Shown here one piece after another: positions 26,001 through 41,000 of a stretch of DNA of 64,000 bases (the first letter of the stretch is position 1; each line of letters begins with the position of its first letter). Source of the DNA: Sipunculus nudus (lineage: Eukaryota > Annelida > Sipuncula > Golfingiida > Sipunculidae); the NCBI GenBank assembly GCA_026874595.1, contig CM049315.1:6384664-6448663 (forward strand). Direction: 5' to 3'. The notes under the pieces are model-generated. The model was not told the DNA's origin. It saw nothing but the letters and a program-made list of their open reading frames with translations, and ran no database searches. A program made the translations under genes and the position numbers.

Positions 26001-29000
26001 CCAACATATGAGATCTTACCCTGAAGATCATGGTCAAGGTCACCAATTTTAAAACTCATTTGAGAACTTGGCTGAAGCAATTTAATTTTGTATCAACTGT
26101 GAGAAATAAATGAGCAAAAATCAAATTATGTGAGTCTCCAACTAATACTGTATATCAATTGACTCAACCTTGAAAATCAAGGTCTAGGTCACCAGTTTTT
26201 ATTCTTCTTCTAAGAAACTGGTTGAGACATGTATTACATTTGAGGAGAAAATATGCAGTACTTCAACAGTTATTATGTTCACAAGAAATCCTATAATTCC
26301 ACAGAACTGACCTTGATTACTAAGGTCAAGGTTACCACTTTTCAATCTCCTAGATGACACTGGTTGAATCATTTCTTATATCAAAATTGAGGGAAATATG
26401 AAAAACATCCAACACTTGAAGAGTCTGACTTTCACTGAGATCAAAAGCATGTTTTCATTACATGGCTTGCATAATATAGACCACTATGACCTTATTTCAA
26501 GTTTCCAGAGTTTAGCAGGACCAGTTTCAGATATAAAGCAGAAACTATCTAGGTCTTACACTTTTTTATGATTTTTGCCCTGCTAATGAACAGCTGGACA
26601 CCACATGGCCAGATGATCAGACAATGGACAAAGAAGTTATACCCTTCACTTTACAGCACAGCATGAATGAAAGTCAAATGAACTAAAAATGAGTGCTAAC
26701 TCTTGAGATGGTGCACAAAATTATAAACAAATAGTTAAATAACTTTTCTATGATACCTTTATAAATGAATATTTTGCAATATAAATACACTTGTATAAAT
26801 TTCCTTGTGGGTACTGATATATGAGTAGTGATCAAGCAAATGTTAACTTCCATCTGACAGAAGCAGATTTTATATTTTATTTAATTGTTTATTGTTCAAT
26901 ACTTGTACTAAACCTGACAGATGAAACTTTTTTGCAAGTTTTATTATTTGACATGCCAAAAAAAAAGAAAAAAAAGACATATAATGAAAATTATCCCTGC
27001 CAACAAATTAAGCTATCCAACAATGTGTACGACAAATTTAAGGTTAATATAAATTTTTGAAAAATCACATGTTTAAGAAAATTTTTACTGAAAGAAACTG
27101 ATGACATTATAATATTACAAGTATTTACAAGTGGCATCACAGAATCAGAAAGCCATCCATCTTGCACAGCAAACTGTGAGGCAAACTATGCATATTGATA
27201 TTTCAAATTTTTATTATAAGTTCTACTAAAATTGAATCTGAAGCTACAGGTATAGAGAGGGCAAAAGATATGGCACTCCAGTTCTCTAGACATTGTACAG
27301 ATCTTCCATAAGATTTACATCAAATCATATATTTATCTAATATATTATTTATATTGGCTACATTGACAGGTTGTGTATGAAATTTAGTATTTTTAAATCA
27401 TGACATTGTTCTGTTAAATCCATGCATTTCAACTACACCAAGGTTGTAACAAAGGTATGACAGGATAATTACTGGCCTGATGTTGGAACATGTAAGCTTG
27501 TGTTTAGGTAACTGATTTTATTTCCACAATTTTCACTATGATCACCAGTAACAACCATTAGGGCCTATTTACATATGTGTGAAGAGATATAATGTCACTA
27601 TTGTCAATAATGTGTTCTCCTTTCTGCCTAAACTGCAGGACGCAGTCAAAATATGTAATTGTGACCTATTCAATGTGCATCTAACCACTGTTGTTTCTAA
27701 AAACAGGATGTAAACCAGTTTCACTGTTCCATACCATTTATATAACATATATGCTTATATAAGTAGTAACATACATATAGTTGTGTTAAATGTCACTGAT
27801 CTAATGTATTCTGACATCAACAATGACACTTTAACAGGTCACCAATCAGACTGTTAAAATGATGAAACTACAGTAACAACATATGTAAAAATATTGTCAT
27901 ACCAATCTCTGTATCAAAAAGCACGTATGGTCAAGCAGGTGGTCCAAGGCCTAGGTCAGCCCCCACCTTGGTGTGACAAAGCTGGCCGGAATAAGAGTCT
28001 TCCAGTCTCTTATCTTTGTCTTAGGTCATCTACATCTCCTGTGTTATCTATATCTTAAGTCATCTGCATCTCCTGTGTTATCTACCGTAAAAACTCACAA
28101 ATAAGTCGATCTCGCATACAAGTCGAGTATAAATTTTCAGGGTATATATCAGGTAAACATTTTTCAAGCCATTCTGGAGGTCAAAACAGGTCTGAAGCAG
28201 CATACATGACCATCGAGAGTAGTGTGACAGGCCACTGGGGAAAGGTGAATTGTAAACTGGCCACTCGTTTTTGACATTCATATCAATCCAATTTTTTTTT
28301 AACTGTAAAAATGTCATTTGTTTTGTTGTGCAATCTATTTAAAAGTTATTGGGCATCATAAAGACTCTAAGATTAATAAATATAACAGGTCAATACTTGA
28401 AGAATTTTGCAGAAATGAAGATCGTCTGACACCTAGAATCGGCAGGTGCGCGATAAAAGAACAGCCAAGGATACTCACACTTTCCGTGATTGCTCATTTA
28501 TTTTAAACTTCTAATGATTGTTTGTGTCAGATATCAATAAAAACATGACTATTTAAGCTTGTTACTAAAACAGGATTGTCGTGGACTTCTCTATATTTTT
28601 ATAATCTAAATTGAAAAGAACGCGCGAAGTTGGGACCAAGCGAGTCACCTGAAAAAGCCATGTGAAAGTGTAAGCTGTCCTCAGCTTGGTCATATCCGTG
28701 GATCAAGGGCATAAATTTTATTATCAGAGATTTTTATTATACATTCTGAAAAACACAAGGCCGTAAACGACAGTTTTATTCAAATTTTAATTAACTCCAG
28801 TCTTCCTTGCCTCCACAGACGGAGGCACTAATGAACAATTACATGCGATTTAACTGCATATATGCAGCGTAGGTATCCAGCATAGCGAACCACAGAGTGA
28901 GAGCACGGAAGCCAGGGCAACATGTGGACAACATGTCAGTCGTTCTTTGATCAAACTCTTTTCCTATCTTTTTGAGGAAAGGTTTCGTGAATGAATCATA

Positions 29001-32000
29001 TATTTCACATTCTGTGGCGTACTAATTTTGACTAAGTCTTACAGGGTTTGTGTTCGTTTGTTCATAGCGATGTCGATTTCAGGTTGAACATCAGTCTATT
29101 TTTCCCTGAGCTTTGCTCAGGGCCGCAGTCATTCACTACGATTTGGGTTGATTTTTAAGTAGGAACTTCCGAACGGAGTGATAATTTCCCCCGCGTGTAG
29201 GTACACAGGTGAACAACGTGGCCTAATTTTAGGCTTCTTGGGACAGGCAGCCATCCTCGTACCGAGTGAGCGCTAATCGGTGCTTTAATCAGCCATTTGT
29301 CACCCGTCGAGCTGTCTGTAGTTCAGATACCACAGCCCGCAGGCTTTTACCGTTTACATGTTTGCAAACTTACGCAAGCACCAAATGTTTTTGTGGGGAA
29401 ATACTGTAACATAATTGGATGTCAAATACACAGGGGCCTATGCCCAGGATAAAATCCCAACTGATTACGCAATACCCGTGCCTCTTGCACTCGTACTTCA
29501 TCGCCCGTGAATGGAGCTCATTATAGCTAGACGCGGGTCATTTCCTGGTTGTCATCAACCATGTAAATTGCAAACATTTTAATATACTGCATTAACCAAA
29601 TGAAAGAACAGCGTAAATGATCAAAATTTGAAAAAAAATATTCGGAAACCTAGTCTGTAATTTTGGACCGAAAGGTGGACTTGCGTACCTGACTTCACCG
29701 GAAACGGATATCTAGTTGTCGATCAGTTAAGACATTCAGGCCGGCAGTTTGACTAAGTTCGTGCAAAATTTTGCCTCTCAGGCTTAGACCCGCACATAAG
29801 TCGACTCCCCTTTATTGGATTAATTTTTTGGGAACAAATTTCTCGACGTATATGCGGTTTTTTACGGTATATCTTAAGTCATCTGCATCTCCTGTGTTAT
29901 CTATATCTTAAGTCATCTGCATCTCCTGTGTTATCTATATCTTAAGTCATCTGCATCTCCTGTGTTATCTATATCTTAAGTCATCTGCATCTCCCGTGTT
30001 AAAGGTAAATGCACACATTCAACTTGTAACATTATTAACGAGGCATAATGCATGCTTATGACAGTAATTAAGTTGCAGCACTTTTTATGAACTGGCAGAC
30101 CTTCAAGGTGTTCTAAGTTTTATATTCACAAACAGCTTTCGGAAAATAGGCCAGCATGCCCTAATTTTGAATATTTCACCCGTGTTTGTCTGGATTTCTG
30201 GTAAGAACTTTCCAAGTAAAATTATTACACTTTGTGTACCTAGAATTTTCAATGAGGTCCAGAAAGAACTGTCAGATCACATTATATTCCAAAACGCCTC
30301 TGTCAGACAGGGTGTCCATCTGCAGGGTTAACTGTACAAGTAAGGTAGGTTAGTTTTTCCATACCTGTTTTGCCTTGGACTTCAAATATTCTATAAATTG
30401 GGAAAGTCGCTTGATTTGATCATTTATTGCTTCATAGGCTTCTGTGTGTTCCTTAGCAACCATCTGTGTCTCCTGTACCAAGGTCATCCAGGAACCTTGA
30501 AGTGTACTGTAAACGTCAAGAAAACCATGAAGATACTCATATAAACAAAAAGAAACCCACAAAAATACTCATATATACAAACAGAATATAACAATAATGG
30601 TTAAAACTCATCTTTCCAGGTAGGCCATGATGATCATTAAGTTACTCATACATAAAAACAAGGCCTACAGGCCTAATGTGAACCTGTGCAAAGTTTAGGA
30701 GTATGAATGGAGGTTTATTTTTTAAATTTAATATTGATCCTCTTAAAGTCCTGCATATCTACCTTAGTCATTATGGACATTCCCAACTGCAAGTTTCAGA
30801 CTAGGACATTTTAAAACCAGAATATGGGTAGTTGACAAGCGACTCTGTGTATCCGCAGAAATCAGAGTGGGACGGGTGAAGTGAGGCATGGATTAAGTGG
30901 CAATGGGAATAGAGTGAGGTGTGTTGCATATAAGCATGGATGTCTGCAGCTTAAACATGAATGCAGGTGGTGCCACCTCCATAAAATGGAGAAAGCTGTC
31001 TGGGATGTATAAACCTGCAAAATTTCAGGTGGATAAGTCAAACCACTTCTGAGATATGAGTGATTTTATCCCAAGGCAGATGAACAGATGGATGCTGTGC
31101 AAAAATGGTTGCAGGTGGCGCCACCATTTTTAGTGTATGTTATAAAGCTATCAAAGAGCTACATTTGTGCAAAATTTTTAGCCTGATCGGTTAAATGGTT
31201 CCTGAGATATGTGGGTTTATGTGTGGAAACAGACACACAAATGGACGCTGGGCAGTGAAGAAAGATCAGAGTTCAACCAAAAATGAGGGCGCAGCGGTTC
31301 ACATGTGACCTGATGATAAACCTGATTCACTAAAAATGCAAATCAAGTTTTTTCAAACAGTTGAAAGATATAGTTCCAATAATCTGGGAATTCTGCACAT
31401 TGTCTAGACACCCACTAGAGCCAGGTCAGTTGCCATGGTGATGTCTGGACCCCACCTGTTTGTACTGAGTAACCTCTTGACTTGGCTGCTGAAACTCAGC
31501 ATGTTGTCAAATCTGTTTTCAAACACAGAAAGCCTTTTTCAATTGGCTAAAATGCTTTTTTAAAGCTGTATTTACCCGATCTATTCTTATTAAACTGGCA
31601 GAACCCTACCATAGAATAATTTTTGTAAAGTTTAAACCAATCAGCTTAACAGTTTCATCATAAATCAGTGTATAAGCTAGAAGAGTTTAAAATTACATTT
31701 TGGCTTGTAAAAAACACATCAATGTAGGTGGCGCCACCAATACCTCAATTTCAGATATGACATATGTGACAAACATTAACAATTGGTATAAAATTGGTGA
31801 TTATAGCATAACTTGAGAGAGCTTGTTCTAGGGATAATTTCTGTGAAATATTGGACAATTTGCCTGGACAGTTTCGGAGAAGAAGATTTTTAAACCTTTT
31901 TTAGATTTCTCCCTAAAAAATCTAAGAAAATGCAATTAGAAAAAAATAAACAAAATCCGATAGAGTTTTTCAGATGACTGATTATTTGCAAAAAATTTGG

Positions 32001-35000
32001 TGAAGCTAGCTTCTGCCGTTTTTGAGATAGCTATGGTTAACGTATAGACGACGGACGACGCACGACGGACGACACTGCACCATCCCATAAGCTCACAGGT
32101 TTGCTAAAAATGTCATGAACACTAATAATGACCATTTTCATACAAAAAAAAATCAAGAAATGTATGACTATTTTCATACATCAGTCGTAATGGCAATATA
32201 GCTTTACACTAAATAGAAAGGTCTATGCACATGGGCAAGGGCTTCTGCACAGAGCAATCATTAAATGAATAATTATGCACTGAACCATATACAAGAAATT
32301 TCACCACAACACAAATTAAAACTAAAAGTCTTCCCTATAACATACTCACTGTTGTGTGTGACCTGAAAGGAATGCATGTTAAATCCTGGCAAATGTTTTG
32401 GTGTTACACTAGTTCGGATTTGGATAAAAATAAAAGAACGCAATTGGTGAGAGGATGATAAATTTTAACACAGACACTCTGAAAGACTTACCTTTTTTCA
32501 TTGGTTACACTTATGCCTCTCACCAGCTTGCTCAGGCCTTCATAATAGTCCTTCTCTAGCTTTGCCCTGTTCAGTAATTGTGAAAAATTTAATTAAGGTA
32601 TAGAAAATTTGTTTTTGCTTTTACATGTACAGTAAATGGATGAAAATATCATGGTAAAATTAAGTTGCGACAAGTTCCATGCCTTACCCAGTACTTTTCT
32701 GACAGGATGTGTTTTCTCATTAATCCTACGACCAGATACTGAAACATTAATAGGCATGTGCCATTTGTAATGTAAGAGTGCAGTGGCAAGTTTGGTAGCA
32801 ATATCTTTCATAGTTTTTTAATAAAATGCAAAATACTAAAATGTGGTGTAGGCATTCCCATCTCTTCTGTGAAAACTTAAGGAGAAACAATCAAATTTCC
32901 CTCCGATTTTACATAAATCACAGTCCTTATCACAATCTCCAAAAAGGTGGTAAACAGTGGTAGCTCTGTTTATAGATAATTGATGGAAGATAAATGGATT
33001 TTATATCAGTTGGGGTAGCTCTGTTAAGAGATAACTAGAGGTTTTGGACTGTAAAGGTCCTCAATTAGGGCCCTGTAATTGCCAGTTCTTCAAAATGGCA
33101 GCAATATGGCCATACTGGATGTCTGATATTTATCAGCACAAAGCCTATACAAGGGACCCATGGGTCACGGTGCTCAGCTGATTGTGATTGGACTATAAAT
33201 GTTTCTCCACTGTGATACTATATCGAGTCGATAAAGCTTATGAATATCATGGACATGTTGGGTTTTTATTAAGGAATGTAATGTAATATGTGAGTAAATG
33301 ATAAATGAAATTACCTGACTGATGGATTAATAGAGTCAATTATAGTTGTTTATTTTTTATTTATTTAGGAGGGGTTGAAAATTGTGATATATTTGAGCAA
33401 ATATGAATGCCATGACAGCAGTAATAAGCAGTAGGAGAATGATGATAAGGCTATTTGTTGAAGGATCTAAAGTGTATGGTAGTCTGCAAGCTTTTAATTT
33501 GACAGATATGATGTTATGATTAACTATGCTGATGAAGTGATTTATGAATTTGTGACTGTATGACACAATATCTCTTTAGTTTGACAAGGTACATTATTGT
33601 GATGCCCACTATGTCTACATATTACACAATATTGACATAATTTCTGGCATGTACATAGGTACCTATGGACGAATAGTTATACAAAATATTAAAGTATGAA
33701 TATATCTGATTCATCTTGTGTTATGATGTTATGATTAACTATGCTGATGAAGTGATTTATGAATTTGTGACTGTATGACACAATATCTCTTTAGTCTTGA
33801 CAAGGCACATTATTGTGATGCCCATTATGTCTACATATTACACAATATTGACATAATTTCTGGCATGTACATAGGTACCAATGGACGAATAGTTATACAA
33901 AATATTAAAGTATGAATATATCTGATTCATCTTGTTCTTGCTTACTGAGGCTGACTTTGGGATGGGGTTCGGAGAAGGGAAAAGTGAGGGCAGCACGTAG
34001 GTGGATGTAGAAATATTCTATTGTAATGTTTTTCATTTATATAAGAATATGAAAAGCTAAGAGGAAAGGGGCCCTCCTACTTGGTTATAGTAAAGTTCTA
34101 AATATATGATTGCAAACTAATACTCTGACAAGACTGTCATGAAGAAAAACAGTAAAAGTTTTGAGATACTGTGATGCATATGAAAGTTTACAGATGGACA
34201 GGCAAGTGGACAGAATGGACTAATACCTTTTTTTCACTTTCAAGGGAATAATGCATTAGTTAATATATAATCCTATTTTTTTTAAGCATATCCACTTTTT
34301 CCATTAAGAAGTTTTTATCTGAATCATTTTTTATTTACAGGTTTTATAAATTTTTAATATAAAATACCTGAAAATATAAGTTAAAATATTAGAATTGTTG
34401 CAAAAGTTGCAATCATTATATATACAGAGTAAAAAAATGAAACTATAAGTTAAAATATTAGAATTGCTGCAAAAGTTGCAATCATCATATATCCAGAGTG
34501 TAGCTCATATTGGGTCATATTATGCATACACATATATTTTATTATTTTTTAATCATAAATGTTTAAACTGAATTTAAAAGAAAATAATGCCACAACATGG
34601 CATCTACAAGAATATTCCTTGAATCACTATTTAAAAGTTTTGCACATTGGAGTTTTCAGTACATGCTTAATTTTATTCACCAAAATAAAATAAAAGTAAA
34701 TTTGATAAAATAAAACATCTTTTCAAATAAAGTATACACACTGTTGGTTGAATGAGGGACAAACAATATCATTGTGCTAATTACTATCCCAGTTTTAATT
34801 TATTACTGTAATTAATAGTCAATTTCATACCTGGTGAAATTTTTACTCTTCTGAAGTAAGGAATTACTTATCTCATGAACATCCACACTTTCACAGCAAT
34901 ACACCACTTTGTGGACACAATTAAATGTACACTTTAATCATTGTAACCCTGGTGGTACAATACAAAATCTAAAATGTAGCATGTCCAAGAATAAAATAAA

Positions 35001-38000
35001 ATACAGAAAATTATAACATTCATCTAGTTTATGCACCAGCTGGGGGGGGGGGGGTGAGTGCAGGGCAGAGGGGAAGCCTGCTAGTAGTGGCCAAGCTGGA
35101 CCAAGGCAAGCTGCCTGGGGTGGGTTACATAATGCAAGTGAAGGCTGTATAACTAGGTGGGCTAGATGTAATCAGCACTTGACATGGTGTATGAAAACAT
35201 GAATAAAAGCTATTCTTTCCACTCAATTTCTTTAAATTTCAGATTTTAAAAGATTAAATACTTATTAATATTTGCTGTGAAAATTAAATCAACAGTGCCA
35301 AAGTTGGACAAAATTTAAGGTATTGATTTTTTATTTATGCTAATAACTTGAAAAATTTGCAAAATTCAGATCTAATTTTGGGTAAACAATTGAATCTTGA
35401 TTAAATAAAGTTATATTCCTGAAAAAAAGTCTCTAGGTTCAGCAATTCTCATGTTAGGTGAGTAAATATATTTCCTGATTTTTTTAAAAATTGCATTATG
35501 TTTTGGCCCATAACTTCAAAATAATACCCAATACTGACCTAATTTTTGGTATGTTCATAGAAAATATATGAAAGAATGTGAATACTAAATACGATCAAAA
35601 ACAGATCAGTGGTTTTAATATTAGGCAGCCTTGAAGTGTAACAATGGTTTTTTTTATGGAAAACGGAGTTTTTTTCCTTAATATCTCGAAGGAACGAAGT
35701 CCTAATGCCCAAATTTTCGGTATGGTAGGAGATTTTGGGGACATCTAAAATTATGCCAGCAGCCTGGGGAGCATAGAGATGTGCACTGAATGACCTACAG
35801 TTATCAAAGTGGACTGCTTGACAATGTAAGGGAATACAACAAGAGCCTCCAAAAAAATTCAATAACTAGCCTAATTTTGCAGCTTTTATTTTCAAATTTC
35901 AGATTTTAACAGATTAAATCCTTATGTATACATGCTGTGAAAATTAAATCCACAGTAACTACAGGAAAAAAACGTGCCGTGGCCAAAGTTGGGCAAAACT
36001 AAAGGTACAGATTTTATATTTTTGCCAATATTTAAAAACAATTAACAGATTTTGATCTAATTTTTGGTATACAATTAAATTTTGATTAATTAAAGTTGTA
36101 TTACTGGAAAAAAGTCCCTACCTTTAACACTTTTGGTCTTAAGTGACCAAATATCTTCCTGATTTTTTTACAAAGTCCATTATGTTTGGGCCCACAACTT
36201 TTTAAAATCATATAAAACTGACTTAATATCTGGCATGTACATAGGAACTATATAGAGGAATATTTATGGTAAATATGAAGAAAACCAGATGAGTTGTTTT
36301 GATATTAGGCAGTCCTGAAGTGTGAAAATAGATTTCTAAAAAAAAAATTGAGGTTTTTCCTTAATATCTCGAAGGAACAAAGTCCTGTTGACCCAATTTT
36401 TGGCATGGTAGGAGATTGTGGGGACATCTAACTGTATGCCGAATTTCAGATTCGTAGGTCCAACGGTGTCGAAACGTGCCGGTCTTACGGAGGGACATCC
36501 GGACGGACGGACGGACAATGGACCACGACAATAGCTCAGATGACTTATAGTCAGCTGAGCTAAAAATGATGACATTATGTAAAACGTTAATGCAAAAGGA
36601 TTTTAAAATATTCGCCTGGCAGCCATATGTTGAATTTAACAAGAGTCTAAAGTTTGAAAGGGTCATTCCCTTATAGGTGTCAGTTTTCTGTAAAATTTTC
36701 CCCAAACCTGATTGGGTCAATTGGTCTGGGGCCCTCCTAGGCACCAATCATCCCTGTGAATTTGAGATAGATCAAATAATTTCCTGTTGAGAAAATGCAT
36801 GCGAAAGAAAACAGTTGCCATGATGGACAGACGTACAACAAACAGACAAACAAGGGGGGCCCTAATCAATGGAAAGTGAATGGATATATCAAATCAGTCT
36901 GGGAGCTCTTTTTATAGATAAATAACAGAAAGTGAATGGATATCATATCAGTTGGGGTAGCTATGTTTATAGATAAGTATTGGAAGGTGAATGGATATCA
37001 CAGCAGTGGTGGTAGCTCTGGTCACCAGGTAGCTCTGTAAATATGACTGATTATAATATCAGTGGTAGTCAAAGAAGCTTTCTGTTAATAGCCTGACAAA
37101 AATATACAGTAGAAATGTAAAGAAAAATACCTTGTTTTAAGGTAATCTTCAAGTGCTCTGCACATCTGTCGGCCATCTTTCATGCGTACACACAAAGCAT
37201 CCAGGCCATTTGTGCCACAAAAATCAGAATCCTGTAGACAATATCACAAATAATATCACCAATAATATCTTCAATTGGCAGCTTGATCAATTAGTCATAT
37301 CTTATAAGTATACAACAAAAAGACATGGAATGATACCTAAAGTCTGCATGAAAACTGACAGACTTAAAATGAACTATTTTTTTTTTGCAATTTATTACCC
37401 AATAGGTATAGACAGGTCTGAAAACTACACTGCCAGACCCTGCAGTTTCAAGGGAGGTCAGGCAAGTGCTGGTCCCCCTGATAGGTAATTATTATTACAA
37501 AGTTTGATTCAGACAGCATTTTCATGGGAATCCCACAGATATTTTATCTGCTGAACAATAAAAGAATGATCACTATTTAATTATAATGTACATTAGCACC
37601 CTTAATGAATTTAGTAATTTCATGAATATGTTTTCAAAGCCAAATAATACATTTTTCTCACACATTATAAAAAAAATGTGACATTACAGTCTTTGACCAG
37701 AGTACCTAATATCAGAGTGCCTTTATATCCTGCCATGAGGACCACACATTTGTAGCCTAATGTTAAGATCATCAACTGTTAACTAACATCAATGCAACAG
37801 GATACATGATCACTGCAGTACATTCCCCCCATATGGCTTGAACCATGACTGAACCGAGTTAGACTTACCAGCCCAGTATAAATGCTTAGTGAGTCATGTT
37901 TTCACATTAAAACCTTTTATTCTGTTTACTCAAAGCTGGAGGCTACAGTTTCCTAAAAAAATGTTATGGCCTCAAAATGGCATCTGAGGAATTATTTCAA

Positions 38001-41000
38001 CATTGTTTTAGTGTTTCCATCATATTCTAGGAACTACTGCCCTGAGACCCCTTGGTATGTGCATATTCTAAAAGCTGAGATTATGCTCTCTATACGATAC
38101 CAGATATGTTGGGTTTACTGATCCTTGGTGATTAAATCTTCATTTAAAATAATTTAATTCAATGCAAGTGTTTTACTAAAGAAAGCATTTGCTTAAGAGT
38201 ACCTGTAGCAGGTACAGAATACCACTAAGCGTCTTACATATATATCATATAAGTGTATGTTTTCTATTTCCCCTGTATTTACCCCCTACCCCATCCCCTT
38301 TATCTGCCCCATATTGTCATATAAACATTTTTCCAAATAGTAGTGGGCCTTCATGTATGTGCATGGATTATAACTGGCTTTTTATTTATGCTTGTGCAGT
38401 CTTTATAACAAATAAAGGTAATTTTTCAAAATTTAAATGTCTTAACATGAATGTGAATAATTAACAAATTTACCCACAAGGAAACTGGTCTTTGTTTATT
38501 TTATTAATTTTAACCTGCTTCAAATCCAACAGAACTTATGATGTAATTCATCAAATTTATATCACTGATGGTAAGTAGGCAATAAAATACATGTCAACCA
38601 TAACATGGTGCCTATCAGTCAGGTGTTAGAATATATATTCCTTACAAAAAAATCAATATGAATTCTTCCTGGTTTATTTTTAGAGAGGAAGTATAAACTG
38701 TTATTGTTTGTCAATATGTGCACATATGAGTTGTCCTCCTGCCATCTTAAATGAACACTTTCACCTATATAATGTTCAGATATTCATAATGAGCAAGGTC
38801 TTGATAAAGGCACTGACTCTGTTCAGCCAACCATGTTGTCTGTTAGTGTGTGCTGAAAAGCACCATTATAAAAACTAGAATATGGGTAGTCAACAAGCGA
38901 CTATGTGTATCCGCTGAAATCAGAGTGTGAAGTGATGGAGGCATGGGTTGAGTGCCAAGTGGAAATAGAGTGAGATGTGTTGCATATTAGCATGGGTTTC
39001 TGCCATGTTAACATGACTGTAGGTGGCGCCACCTAATATTTGAAAAAGAAAGCTATTAAAGATGTATACATTTCTAAAATTTCAGGTGGCTAAGTCAAAC
39101 CACTGCTGATATATGAGTGATTTTTACCCTAGGCAGATGAACAGGTGGACATCATGCAAAAATGGTTGTAAGTTGGGCCATCAAATTTGAATAAGCTGTA
39201 GAGCTTGGTAAGATCTATACTCATGCAAAATTTCAGGCTGAGATTTTAGGTGAGAATTTATCCAAATGGATTGAGTTTAATAATCATTTGTTGTGCCTGG
39301 AGTATAATAGTTACATTTAAACCAAAAGTATAAAATTTTCTTCCAGAATAAAGTATTCTTTAAAAGAAACAGAGTTGATCCAGATCTTCAGCATTTACAT
39401 TGTATGTAAATATATACGCAGTCAAGTTATTAAAACTACAGTCAACTAGCTGTCTCCATCCATGTGTCAAATCTGAGCCCAACAATCTATTAACCCAGGC
39501 AATTTTAGTTGCTTGTAACTTTGACCATATGTCAACCATATCTAAACCACCATTACTTTTAGATGCTATCAAAGTTAATTTTTTTTTACTTTATATATTT
39601 TGTTATTCCATATGATATCAAAAAGGTGATCTGACCAACTGGTGTTAACTCTTTTTTGGACAAAATATTACTTAGTTGCTTAATTTTATTTAATAATGGC
39701 TAAAAATTCATTTCATAAAGATTTTGGAATGTACTATTAATCTTAATCTTCCTTCTTCTATTAATCTTCCTTTGTCAACTTCAGACCAAGTTTTATTATC
39801 TCTTCTTTACTGAATTCATGGTTAGCAATATGGGCATAGCTGCTGTTTTTTCTCTGTATATTTTTTAAACTTTTATGTTTTGAAATCTTTTAAATTGTTC
39901 TATATCCTCTTTAACCACCAGTTGTCCACTTCTTATAAATAATGTAGTATCATCCACATATTGAGAGATAATGTGTTTCACATTTTCAATCTCTATGACT
40001 TTTATATTATTATTGACTCTTCTTTTTGCAGTATTGTATATATTTATTGTTTGTAACTATTTGTTTATGTATTGTTATGTGGAAATTATGTTTTCAGATG
40101 CTCTTTGTATATGTATTTGTGAAATAAAAAAAAATATAAAAACAAGGGACCCATGGGTCACATCGCTCAGCTGAATTTTGGAAAATATCAGTAACTGCAA
40201 AATATTTTTATTTCTTTTGGCTTTTCATTAATATTATCATTTGAAAAGCTATGATAAAATGTATAGCTATGTATCTGTTTATGTGACTAAAAATTTTAAA
40301 TTATCTGTAGTAGTCAGGAAGCAGCTGCCACAAAGTAAAATTCAATTTCTAACTTAGTTTTCCTAGAGTAATTTTCAGTTATATGTGGAAATGCAAAAAA
40401 AGCAAAATTCCTGCAAACTAGCAAAAAGTGTGCATCTTTGTTCAATATAAAGTGAGCAGTCTAAGAAATAATGAGTTTCCTCGGCAAGATCACATTCACA
40501 AGTTGGCTTTTCAGTTCAGCTGACCTTAAACTGAATTCTGTTAAGGATGCTGCAGTCAGTGCGTAACCACGTGTGTAGGATATTATCATTTTGTATACCA
40601 CCGATGAAATAATTAATTTTGGAGCTTTTTTGGATAAAACATATCACACAGTGCATTTTTAAATGCAGTGGTGGAAGTAATTGTTTTCACCTTTTCTGTT
40701 AAAATTTTCCAAATTTTTACTGCTTTTGGAATAAATTAGTGTTGTCTGGCATTGAGTCTGAATACTGGTACTCTGAACTTGCTGGCATTTCTAAGGTTAT
40801 ATGAGCCTAGTTTGCATTTATAACCAGATAATGTCTCTATCAGATAAGAAGGACCCAGAATTTTACTTTCCTACAGACAGACAATGTAGGCCAACCAAGC
40901 TCGTTTAACAGTTGTGTGCTGCTGCACCATCTTGTTGCCCCAGTACACAGTAACATGCATTTGTGCTGAACACTTTCTGGATTGTTCGCCTGTATACTAT

